From NCBI GenBank assembly GCA_035535015.1, contig DATLQU010000056.1, positions 1-23,668 on the forward strand: a stretch of DNA of 23,668 bases, read 5' to 3'. The translations under genes and the position numbers were made by a program. The DNA comes from Palsa-661 sp035535015. Its GTDB lineage: Bacteria > Actinomycetota > Acidimicrobiia > Acidimicrobiales > UBA8190. Below the pieces are notes generated by a model. It had not been told where the DNA came from, searched no databases, and saw only the letters and a program-made list of their open reading frames with translations. Below are positions 7,308 through 14,849 of this stretch, one piece after another; the first letter of the stretch is position 1, and every line of letters starts with the position of its first letter.

Positions 7308-8633
7308 TCAGCCTCGGCCGGCCTCGCCAGTGGCGCTGAGGCCGGCCGCCGACAACGACTCGCCAAGGAATGCTTCCACCTGGCGGGACCAGAGATAGCC
7401 GACGTGGTTGCCGGAGTACCAGCTGATACGAGGTTTATCCCAGTGTTCCCACAGCATGCGGGCCTGCTGCGGGAAGGCCAGACGGTCGCCGTATCCCGCG
7501 AAGATGTAGCGGCGGTCGCGTCGCACCTTCGAATCGAAGCTCATCGGCGAGACGACCCGGTAGACGTCGTTGGCGACCTCCCCCATGATCCGGTGCTCGA
7601 TCGCTCGAGCCCGGATGTGGACGGGGCTGTGTTCGTGGAAGAGAGCGGGGAAGTCCACCACCGGGATGCCGGCCACAACGGCGTCGAACCCCGCTTCGAG
7701 GCCGGCCAGGAGGGCTACGACATAGCCCCCGAGCGAGACGCCGTACAGGCTTATCGATGTCGCTCCCTGGCCTCTGATCCATGAGACGAGGCGGCGGATG
7801 TCCCACACGGCCTGTGCCAACCCGTGGACCGTATTCATCATCTCGAAGGAGAGGAATGGCTCGCCACTCACGCGCGTCACCTTGCGCGGCCCGTGCAACG
7901 GCAGCACCGGCAAGGCCACGTTCAGTCCGAGCTCCCGGTGCAACTTGGCGGTGTGCAGACCCATGAAGTCCATGAAGGGGTAGCCCATGCAGAACCCGTG
8001 CACACACACGATCCATGGCCGCTGCTCACCCCGGTGACGAACAATGGTGGCCGTTGCCCGGCCGTTGGGCTGGAAGGCCATCCACCGATCACCACCCGGC
8101 TCATCGGGGCGCGTAGAGAAGCCGCTGTCGTAAGTGATTCGTTCGTACCCCTGACCCAGCGCCCAGCCGCTGGTGGTCTCGACGTCCCCTCGGGCGAGCG
8201 GCGGCGGGGAGCGGTGGTACGTGGCGGGGCGGGCGATCCAGCCCCGCCGGGAGAACATCCGCCTCGCGTCGGCGAGCTCGGCGCTCACCCGGGCGAAATC
8301 GGCCCGGCGAGGGAACCGGCTCGGTGCCATGGCCATGGCCAGAAGGGCCTCGTCCATGGCCACGCCACCGGCCAGGGCCAGGGTCACGCTGGGTGCCGGG
8401 ACCGCCTCCGATACCTCCCCGCTCGCCACGGTGGTGCAGATGAATCGCAGCGTTCTCGGCACAGCCAGGGTGGCCCGAGCGAGCGCCCGTCTCCCCAGGA
8501 ACTTCATGGCGGCCCGATACGAACCGGCCACTCGTTCGGCCAGTGACGAAGGTCCCCGCCCGGTCGAATCGGACGCCGGCCTGCTTCCAGCCGCGTCCAC
8601 TCCCTGTGCCTCAGTGCCGTCCACGGTGCACAT
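7308..8633 (-). CDS. Alpha/beta-hydrolase, putative lipid esterase
   Basis: A 441-residue protein with a C-terminal alpha/beta-hydrolase domain from about residue 185. Visible elements are the oxyanion HGFCMG (212-217), the nucleophile elbow GVSLGG with Ser300, the acid Asp383 in AGYGDRLAFP and His410 in SGNHVGYLW, so the catalytic triad is complete. The N-terminal 180 residues contain repeated arginines and a helical stretch but no signal peptide I would defend. The ATG at 8631-8633 is chosen because GGAG lies 6 bases upstream; ATGs at 8672 and 8708 are possible, and anything earlier would overlap the divergent synthetase. Position directly before a WS/DGAT suggests a lipase, esterase or acyl-transfer role in neutral-lipid turnover, which is inference. 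Confidence 0.82.
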   Translation of the reverse strand: MCTVDGTEAQGVDAAGSRPASDSTGRGPSSLAERVAGSYRAAMKFLGRRALARATLAVPRTLRFICTTVASGEVSEAVPAPSVTLALAGGVAMDEALLAMAMAPSRFPRRADFARVSAELADARRMFSRRGWIARPATYHRSPPPLARGDVETTSGWALGQGYERITYDSGFSTRPDEPGGDRWMAFQPNGRATATIVRHRGEQRPWIVCVHGFCMGYPFMDFMGLHTAKLHRELGLNVALPVLPLHGPRKVTRVSGEPFLSFEMMNTVHGLAQAVWDIRRLVSWIRGQGATSISLYGVSLGGYVVALLAGLEAGFDAVVAGIPVVDFPALFHEHSPVHIRARAIEHRIMGEVANDVYRVVSPMSFDSKVRRDRRYIFAGYGDRLAFPQQARMLWEHWDKPRISWYSGNHVGYLWSRQVEAFLGESLSAAGLSATGEAGRG

Positions 8634-8756
8634 GACCTGCTCCACCGCGCCCTCTCCGACAACGCACGACATTCCAGCCGTACGGCATACCGCGCGTATC
8701 ACAGCCATACTACGTCCGGGGACGTGAATAGGGAACCAGCCCGGGAGGCAGCGGCG
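8634..8756. promoter_or_regulatory. Divergent promoter region of the lipid locus
   Basis: These 123 bases separate the minus-strand hydrolase-WS/DGAT pair from the plus-strand synthetase-WS/DGAT pair and must hold the promoters of both. I saw no clear operator repeat and no DosR-like box in it. Confidence 0.45.
8743..8748 (+). promoter_or_regulatory. Ribosome-binding site deciding the synthetase start
   Basis: GGGAGG lies 8 bases before the GTG at 8757. This selects that codon over the in-frame GTG at 8724, which has no good site. Confidence 0.7.
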
Positions 8757-10364
8757 GTGGACTTCAACTTGGCGGACCTCTTCGAGAGCGTGGTCGACGT
8801 GGTCGCCGATCAGACGGCCATGGTCTCCGATGGCCGTCGACTCACCTACGCCGAGCTCGACGGTCGGGCCAACCGGCTGGCGCACCACCTCGACCAGGCC
8901 GGTGTCGGGCCCGGCGACCGGGTCGGCCTTCAACTGGTCAACGGGACCGAGTACCTCGAAGGGATGCTCGCCTGCTTCAAGATCCGCGCCGTGCCGGTGA
9001 ATATCAACTACCGGTACGTCGCTTCCGAGCTCCGCTACCTCTACGACGACGCCGGACTGGTCGGCCTGATCTACCACAGCCAATTCACCCCGGCGGTGGC
9101 GGACGCACTGGCGGCCATGCCTGAGCGCCGGACTCTCCTCGAGGTCGGTGACGGCACCGGCGCCTCGGGTCTGGGCGATCCCTACGAGCGGGCTCTGGCA
9201 TCGTCCGCCGACTCACGCCACTTCGCATCGCGATCGGGGGATGACCTCTACTGCGTCTACACGGGAGGAACCACGGGCGTTCCCAAGGGTGTGCTGTGGC
9301 GCCACGAGGACATCTTCTTCGCCGCCATGGGTGGCGGCGACGCCCTGCAGCTCGGCAACGTCATCTCGTCGCCCGGGGAGCTCGCCGCGCGGGTGATGCG
9401 ACCCGGGATGACGGCGCTGCCCGCCCCTCCCTTCATGCACGCCAGCGCCCATTGGCTGGCGTTCACCATCCTCTTCGCGGGCGGAAAGATCGTGACCCTG
9501 CCCGGGGGTCGCTTCGACCCGGCCGCGCTCTGGCGGCTGGTGGGTGCAGAAGCAGTGAACATCGTCGTGGTCGTGGGCGACGCCATGGCCCGCCCCCTCC
9601 TGGACGAACTCGATGTCCACGCGACCTTCTACGACACTTCGTCACTCATGGCCGTGGGCTCGGGCGGCGCTGTCCTGTCGCCGTCGACCAAGCGTCGCCT
9701 AGCCCTCTCGCTCCCAGGCCGCATCGTCGTCGACGCTTTCGGTTCCTCGGAGACCGGGCAGCTCGGTGGTCGGGCCCCTGACGGTGACCCCTACGGCTCC
9801 CCGCGTCTGAACGTCGATGACAGCACCGACGTCCTCGACGACGAGCTCCGGCCCGTCGTCGCCGGGTCGGGCCTGGTCGGGCGCCTGGCCCGCAGCGGCC
9901 ACATCCCCATCGGGTACCTGGCCGACGTCGACAAGACGGCGGCCACGTTCGTGGAGTCCGGGGGGAAGCGCTGGGCTCTTCCGGGCGACATGGCGACCGT
10001 CGACCCCGACGGTGCGATCACGGTCCTGGGCCGGGGTTCCCTCTGCATCAACACCGGAGGAGAGAAGGTCTTCCCCGACGAGGTGGAGGCGGTCGTGAAG
10101 GGCTGTGACGGCGTCGAAGACGTCGTCGTCGTCGGCATACCCGACGAACGCTTCGGCGAGCGGGTGGTGGCGGTCGTGCAGGCGCGCACCGGGTGCCTGA
10201 TCGACGGCGACACCGTCCGGGACGAATGCCGTAGGTCCCTGGCGGGATACAAGATCCCGCGAGAAGTGGTGGTGACCGACGCCATCACACGCTCACCGAG
10301 CGGCAAGGCCGACTACCGGTGGGGCAAGGCGGTCGCCCAAGCTGCGTCCGTCGGTGGGACCTGA
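8757..10364 (+). CDS. Acyl-CoA synthetase (AMP-binding, FadD-like)
   Basis: Activates a carboxylic acid with ATP to an acyl-adenylate and then an acyl-CoA. The 535-residue protein begins VDFNLADLFE, the usual opening of this actinobacterial subgroup. Motifs in order are the P-loop YTGGTTGVPKG (about 168-178), the FGSSETG adenylate-binding segment (328-334), the ribose-binding Asp in PGDMATVDPDG (about 411), the hinge and GGEKVFPDEVE (434-444), and the catalytic Lys517 in SPSGKADY. All expected residues are present. The stop is 19 bases before the second WS/DGAT start, so a two-gene operon is likely: the synthetase would supply acyl-CoA to the acyltransferases. Chain length and whether the substrate is a fatty acid or a sterol side chain cannot be read. 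Confidence 0.93.
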   Translation: MDFNLADLFESVVDVVADQTAMVSDGRRLTYAELDGRANRLAHHLDQAGVGPGDRVGLQLVNGTEYLEGMLACFKIRAVPVNINYRYVASELRYLYDDAGLVGLIYHSQFTPAVADALAAMPERRTLLEVGDGTGASGLGDPYERALASSADSRHFASRSGDDLYCVYTGGTTGVPKGVLWRHEDIFFAAMGGGDALQLGNVISSPGELAARVMRPGMTALPAPPFMHASAHWLAFTILFAGGKIVTLPGGRFDPAALWRLVGAEAVNIVVVVGDAMARPLLDELDVHATFYDTSSLMAVGSGGAVLSPSTKRRLALSLPGRIVVDAFGSSETGQLGGRAPDGDPYGSPRLNVDDSTDVLDDELRPVVAGSGLVGRLARSGHIPIGYLADVDKTAATFVESGGKRWALPGDMATVDPDGAITVLGRGSLCINTGGEKVFPDEVEAVVKGCDGVEDVVVVGIPDERFGERVVAVVQARTGCLIDGDTVRDECRRSLAGYKIPREVVVTDAITRSPSGKADYRWGKAVAQAASVGGT

Positions 10365-10383
10365 AGGTCGAGGGATCATTCTC

Positions 10384-11850
10384 ATGCGACACATGACCAA
10401 CACGGACGCGGCTTTCCTCTACTTCGAGACTCCGACGATGCACATGCACGTCGTGGGGGTGCTCGTGCTCGACGGCTCGGACGTACCCGGTGGTTTCGGG
10501 ATGGCCGACGTCCGCGCCGCATTGGAACAGCGGATTCACCTCATTCCCCCGCTCCGACGCCGCCTGGTCTCCCCCCTTGCCGGCATGGGCCATCCCGTGT
10601 GGATCGAGGACCCGGATTTCTCCCTGGATGATCACATTCTCCCGGCCCCGCTCCCGACGCCGGTCAGCTGGCACGATCTGGAGCGGTTCGTGGGCACAGT
10701 AGCCGCCCGGCCGCTCGATCGGCACCGTCCGTTGTGGGAGATGTGGATCGTCGAAGGTCTCGAAAAGAGCACGATCGCACTGGTGACCAAACTGCACCAC
10801 TCGATCATGGACGGCGGCGCCGGAGGTGACCTGATGGCATCGTTGTTCGATCTGAGCCCCGAGATCGCCCAGGTCACACCCGAGGAGACACCCTGGCAGC
10901 CCGACCAGGTCCCGTCAGCCGCCTTGGTGGCGGCGCGGTCGATCGCCTCGCTTCCCCGGTACGTGTGGGAGGCGCCCCGGGATCTGGCGAGGACCACCTG
11001 GAACCTGGCCAACACCGCTCGTACCTGGGCGGTCCAGCGCGCCGCGGGGACCGCCGCTCCGCTCACCGCGCCGCGCACGGTCTTGAACGGCGCCGTCACG
11101 GCAAACCGGTCGGTCAGTCTGACACGTGTCGACCTCGATGACGTACGCGAGATCCGGCGGGCCTTCGACACCACCATCAACGATGTCGTGCTGGCGGCCA
11201 CGGCGACGGCTCTGCGCTCCTACCTGGAAGCACACGGTGCCGTTCCGGCCAGACCACTCATCGCCGCCGTTCCGGTGAACATCCGGGCCGACGGACCGAA
11301 CACGGCGGACGGCGAACTGGGCAACCGGGTGTCCAACATGATGGTTTCTCTCGAACTCGAGCCCTCCGACCCCGTCGATCGGCTCCGAGCCGTCCACGCC
11401 CACGCGGTGGCGTCCAAGGCGCTGTTCTCGGCCTTCGGACCCCAGTCGCTGGAGCTGCTCACCGGCTTCCTGCCACCAACGGTCGCCACGGTGGCGGCAC
11501 GGCTCTATACCGGCCTGAAGCTCGCGGGAATCCATCCGCCGGTGTTCAACCTGATCGTCTCCAACATACCCGGGCCGCCGGTCGACCTCTACATCGCAGG
11601 GGCACGGGTGACCGGCATCTTCCCGATGGGCCCCGTCATGGACGGTGCCGCCCTGAACCTGACCGTCCTGAGCGAAGCCCACCATCTGAACGTCGGGATC
11701 ATGGCGTGCCCCGAGCTCGTCCCTGCCGTCGAGGAGGTGGGTGCAGGCTTCGTGAGTGCCATCCGCGATTTGACTCGCCGTGCGCAAGCGACCCCTGGTC
11801 GTAAGAAGGATGCGGGTCCCCGTCGGCGATCCCGGCCCGCTTCGGGCTGA
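10384..11850 (+). CDS. Wax ester synthase/diacylglycerol acyltransferase (WS/DGAT), copy 2
   Basis: A second WS/DGAT of 488 residues. It has the complete catalytic motif HHSIMDG (138-144), PVWIEDPDFSLDDHI (71-85), RPLWEMWIVEG (115-125), the NDVVLAA segment and NLIVSNIPGPP. The ATG at 10384 is chosen because GAGGGA precedes it by 8 bases and gives MRHMTNTDAAFLYFET; an upstream in-frame GTG would overlap the synthetase. The C-terminus carries a basic tail (KKDAGPRRRSR) absent from copy 1. The two copies share motif spacing exactly but differ widely elsewhere, so this is old paralogy rather than a recent duplication. It presumably forms triacylglycerol or wax ester from acyl-CoA made by its neighbour. 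Confidence 0.93.
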   Translation: MRHMTNTDAAFLYFETPTMHMHVVGVLVLDGSDVPGGFGMADVRAALEQRIHLIPPLRRRLVSPLAGMGHPVWIEDPDFSLDDHILPAPLPTPVSWHDLERFVGTVAARPLDRHRPLWEMWIVEGLEKSTIALVTKLHHSIMDGGAGGDLMASLFDLSPEIAQVTPEETPWQPDQVPSAALVAARSIASLPRYVWEAPRDLARTTWNLANTARTWAVQRAAGTAAPLTAPRTVLNGAVTANRSVSLTRVDLDDVREIRRAFDTTINDVVLAATATALRSYLEAHGAVPARPLIAAVPVNIRADGPNTADGELGNRVSNMMVSLELEPSDPVDRLRAVHAHAVASKALFSAFGPQSLELLTGFLPPTVATVAARLYTGLKLAGIHPPVFNLIVSNIPGPPVDLYIAGARVTGIFPMGPVMDGAALNLTVLSEAHHLNVGIMACPELVPAVEEVGAGFVSAIRDLTRRAQATPGRKKDAGPRRRSRPASG

Positions 11851-11955
11851 CCGCGCCACCTGGATGTCGGCGATCGTTGGCGAAAGGGACCGTCGCCTCT
11901 TTGCCTCCAGCCGTCGGGGGTCGACAATTGGGGGAAGACGGAGGAAGGCAATGCT

Positions 11956-12377
11956 ATGGCGCAGGATCTGTGCGAGTCGTTGACGCGCAAGGCGTACGAG
12001 GACTTCGAATCGGGTGACCTGGATCTCCTGCGGGTGGTCATGGGGACAGGATGTCGTGTGGCATGAGCCGGGGCGCAGCAGTCTCGCCGGTGACTACAAA
12101 GGCCCCGAGACCGTGCTGGGCTTCCTGGGGCAGCTGAAGGCCCGAAGCGACGGAACCTTCAAGATCGGAGATCCTGGATGTGCTCAGCACACCGGAGCGG
12201 ACCGTCGTCTTGCAACGGGAGACCGCCGCGCGGAACGGGAACTCCCTCGACGTCGTGGTGGCCCTCGATTTCGAGATCCACCACGGGAAGATCACCGAGG
12301 TCACCGTCTATCACGCCGACACGTACCTGTTCGACGAGTTCTGGAACGACGAGGTCGACGCCGGATCGTCGCGCTGA
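11956..12377 (+). pseudogene. SnoaL/NTF2-like protein broken by two frameshifts
   Basis: A good ribosome-binding site (GGAGGAAGG) precedes the ATG at 11956, which opens MAQDLCESLTRKAYEDFESGDLDLLR and then hits a stop after 36 codons. Homology resumes one frame over as WGQDVVWHEPGRSSLAGDYKGPETVLGFLGQLKARSDGTFKI. It shifts again near 12165 to EILDVLSTPERTVVLQRETAARNG...HADTYLFDEFW, ending at 12377. Joined, these give a typical SnoaL-like alpha+beta barrel protein of about 140 residues. Both lesions look like single-base insertions, near 12040 and 12165. Function of the intact ancestor is unknown; the family includes ketosteroid isomerase-like enzymes and many uncharacterised proteins. Sequencing error is possible, but the long genes around it have no such errors. 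Confidence 0.75.
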
Positions 12378-12436
12378 AACTAAGGCGACCAACTCCATGC
12401 ACTGGCGCATGAGCGGGAGATCGCAGCGCCTCGGCA

Positions 12437-12631
12437 CCGTTCCGTTTCCTCGTCCTCACCGATGGCTCCAAAGCGGCAGAGGCCAAGCGCGCCGCCGACC
12501 GCTACGACCAGTGTTCGGGGGCCGATCAGAATTCACCCAAGGCGGTTATGGCCCGGACCATGGACGAGTACGTCGATCATCTGGACGAGGTGCCGGCGCT
12601 GATCCTGCCGTGCATGGTCCGCTTCCTGATG
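12437..12631 (+). pseudogene. Truncated second copy of the nitroreductase
   Basis: The reading PFRFLVLTDGSKAAEAK-RAADRYDQ.SGADQNSPKAVMARTMDEYVDHLDEVPALILPCMVR is closely similar, at protein and base level, to residues 55-128 of the intact nitroreductase at 19412. The N-terminal 54 residues, including the FMN-binding APSGSNRQ segment, and about 110 C-terminal residues are missing. An in-frame stretch of 14 codons is also absent; its boundaries in the intact copy are CCAAG repeats (19620-19624 and 19662-19666), so slippage or recombination between them explains the loss. It cannot encode a working enzyme. Confidence 0.85.
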
Positions 12632-12705
12632 AGGTCGGCACCACCACCGGAAAAGGACCCATGCCCAGCTCTTGGGGCTGTGGTCAACGGACCGTCGCGA
12701 GCGAC

Positions 12706-13293
12706 TCAGGGATTCGCAGGAGGCACCAGCTGCGGATAGTCGTCGCGCGAAACGGGATTTGCCGTGGTGGATCCATCACCGCGAGGGACGTCGATGGTCG
12801 TGCCGCTCATTTCGAACTGGACCTGACCGATCCCAGGTTGGGCGGTGAGAGTGCAGACGATCTGGCCCACGGCCGTCAGCTGATCAGCGGCTGAACCGGC
12901 GGTGAAGTCGGCGTTGAGCGAGATCTGGGCGATGCCACCTTTCACAGTCCCCGAGATACCGGGTGAGACCGCGGTCTCTAAGCCCAAGCCCTGCTCCTGC
13001 GCAGTCGGGGGTATCGCCAGTTCCCGCAAGACCTCGTTGATTGTCGAGGGGCTCCCGACTTCGCGCGTGACGGCCTTCAGGGGTCCGACTCGCTGGGCGA
13101 GGCAGATGGTCACTGCGGTCAAGGGATTGGGCGACGGCACCGTGGGGGTCGTCGAGGTGGACGTGGTGAGCAGACCGGAGGGCACGTCCTTATCCGGCGC
13201 GACATGGGCAACGCGCTGGGTCGGTACTCCACACGCCGCCATGCAGATCGGCACAAGACAGAGGGCGACCAGCGTGGATCGGTTTCGGCTCAT
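12706..13293 (-). CDS. GerMN-domain lipoprotein
   Basis: A 195-residue exported protein. It begins MSRNRSTLVALCLVPICMAAC, a type II signal peptide whose lipobox ends at Cys21 (MAAC; Met at -3 is slightly unusual). A Thr/Pro/Ser-rich linker follows, then a GerMN domain from about 60 to 170 with the typical GGIAQISLNADF, QIVCTLTAQPGIGQVQFEMSGTTIDVPRGDGS and PVSRDDYPQLVPP segments. It would sit on the outer face of the membrane. Its ATG shares one base with the TGA of the histidine kinase gene, implying translational coupling. The arrangement recalls MtrB-LpqB, where a GerMN lipoprotein modulates the kinase, but this protein lacks the C-terminal beta-propeller of LpqB. A role as sensory partner of the kinase is inferred. 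Confidence 0.88.
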   Translation of the reverse strand: MSRNRSTLVALCLVPICMAACGVPTQRVAHVAPDKDVPSGLLTTSTSTTPTVPSPNPLTAVTICLAQRVGPLKAVTREVGSPSTINEVLRELAIPPTAQEQGLGLETAVSPGISGTVKGGIAQISLNADFTAGSAADQLTAVGQIVCTLTAQPGIGQVQFEMSGTTIDVPRGDGSTTANPVSRDDYPQLVPPANP

Positions 13294-14693
13294 CAGGTCA
13301 CCTCGGGGAGTTCGATCACGAACCGGGCACCACCGTCAGGAGCGTCCTCGACACGAATGGAGCCGCCGTGAAGCTTTGCGTGCTGGGCGGCCAGAGCGAG
13401 GCCTAGCCCTGATCCCTTGGGCATGGTGGAGTCATCGTGGGCACGTCCGCGTTCGTAGCGAGTGAAGATTGCCTCGCGCAGCTCGGCCGGAACCCCGGGC
13501 CCGTGGTCTTCGAAGGCGATGGCGACGAAGCCATCAGCTCCTGGTTCAATGACCACTTGCGAAACACCCCCGGCGTAGCGGCTGCCGTTCTCCAGCAGGT
13601 TGGCGAATACCCGCTGCATCCGCCGCTGATCGATATCGATCTGTGGCTCGTAGCCGGGTGAGCAGCTGACCGGGATCTGGTCGCCTCGCTCGGCTAGGAC
13701 GCTCCGGACAAAGTCGGCGGCGACGACCACGGAGGTGGCAAGGGTGGCGGTCCCCGCTTCGAAGCGGGAGATCTCGAGGAGGTCGACGACAAGCTTGTTG
13801 AAAGACTTGAGCTGCTCTTCCAGAATGTCCATAGCCGCTCCTGCCTCGGGCGGAAGGGTTTGGCGTCGTCGGTGCACAACGCCGACGGCCGCCGAGAAGG
13901 TGGCCAGTGGCCCTCGCAAGTCGTGGCTCACGTCAGCCGCGAACCGGGCCTCTCGGTGGGCCCGTTCCTCGAGCTCGTCGACCATCTGGTTGAACGAGAC
14001 GACCAGTGCTTTGAGGTCTGGATCATGACTAGCCGGGAGGCGCGCCTCGTGTGCGCCCGCCGAGATATCTTGTGCCACCGCCGAAATATCTCGCAGGGGC
14101 AGCAGGATCCGTCTGCTCACGATCGCCCCTGTGCCCGCACCGACGAGGGCGGCAATCCCAGCTCCCACTGCCAGCGCTGTGGCCAAGACCGTGAGTGTGT
14201 GATTCACGTCATTGAGCGATTCGAGAACGTAGAACCGAGCCGATGATTCGGCGATGGGCACACCAATGACCAGCACGGGTCCATGGGGCGTGGCGATTGT
14301 CTGCCATCCCGCATGATCCTGCTTCACCACCGACTGAAGTGAAGCGGGCAGCCGCGCAGGACCGACGCCGATCGAGCTGGCATACCAGTGTCCGCCGCGT
14401 TCCATCAAGGCATCGCCGGTTCCGGTGACCTGGAGTCCCGACAAAAGAGAGGAGATATCTGTCTCGCCGGAGAGCAGACGGCTACGCACCAGGCGGGCGT
14501 CCGTGTATGCCTGGCGTACAGCGGCGCTCTGGTTATCGTTGACGATCCACGTCCGGACCAGTGAGTCGGTGACGATCGAGAGAGTCCCGGCAAGAAGCAG
14601 CGATACCGCGCCGAACGCAACGATGGCTCGGACTCGCAAGGGGACGGGCAACGTCCGGTGCACCGAGCGTCGAATCCAGCCGATCGTCTTCAC
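13293..14693 (-). CDS. Sensor histidine kinase (HAMP-HisKA-HATPase)
   Basis: A membrane sensor kinase of 466 residues. Order: transmembrane helix about 23-45, extracellular domain about 46-165, second transmembrane helix about 167-192, HAMP about 193-245, phospho-acceptor H-box DVSHDLRGPL with His257, N-box NLLENGSRY (365-373), G1 DHGPG (396-400) and G2 GSGLGLAL (427-434). All catalytic motifs are present; the H-box has DLRGPL rather than ELRTPL. The start is GTG, with GGAAG 10 bases before it. No response regulator gene is adjacent. Upstream on the same strand is the antiporter (156 bases away), and downstream the GerMN lipoprotein overlaps by one base. The signal is unknown; the closest functional analogy is MtrB. 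The cognate regulator must be elsewhere. Confidence 0.93.
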   Translation of the reverse strand: MKTIGWIRRSVHRTLPVPLRVRAIVAFGAVSLLLAGTLSIVTDSLVRTWIVNDNQSAAVRQAYTDARLVRSRLLSGETDISSLLSGLQVTGTGDALMERGGHWYASSIGVGPARLPASLQSVVKQDHAGWQTIATPHGPVLVIGVPIAESSARFYVLESLNDVNHTLTVLATALAVGAGIAALVGAGTGAIVSRRILLPLRDISAVAQDISAGAHEARLPASHDPDLKALVVSFNQMVDELEERAHREARFAADVSHDLRGPLATFSAAVGVVHRRRQTLPPEAGAAMDILEEQLKSFNKLVVDLLEISRFEAGTATLATSVVVAADFVRSVLAERGDQIPVSCSPGYEPQIDIDQRRMQRVFANLLENGSRYAGGVSQVVIEPGADGFVAIAFEDHGPGVPAELREAIFTRYERGRAHDDSTMPKGSGLGLALAAQHAKLHGGSIRVEDAPDGGARFVIELPEVT

Positions 14694-14849
14694 GTGTCTA
14701 GCACTTCCGGCATGCGCGAGTCACTTTGTCGAGCTTAGAAGAGCACTGTCGTGCGGAGTCGGAGGATACGTCAGCCTTTGGCCGTGGTTTGGTGACGAGG
14801 TATCGGATGCCCGCGCCGGTGGTCATGAGCCCGCCGGGGTGCCGGCAGG

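Noticed and set aside
8634..9083. N-terminal extension of the minus-strand hydrolase by up to 150 residues
   Set aside because: The extension is antisense to the start of the acyl-CoA synthetase; a GGAG site supports the start at 8633.
11886..11901. GGGACCGTCGCCTCTT as a further DosR-like box
   Set aside because: Only about 11 of 16 positions agree with the other boxes and the second arm is poor; the gene behind it is a pseudogene.
14697..14849. Possible response-regulator tail between antiporter and kinase (GAGIRYLVTKPRP)
   Set aside because: The resemblance to the winged-helix end is a handful of residues and no upstream part of a regulator exists, because the antiporter occupies it.
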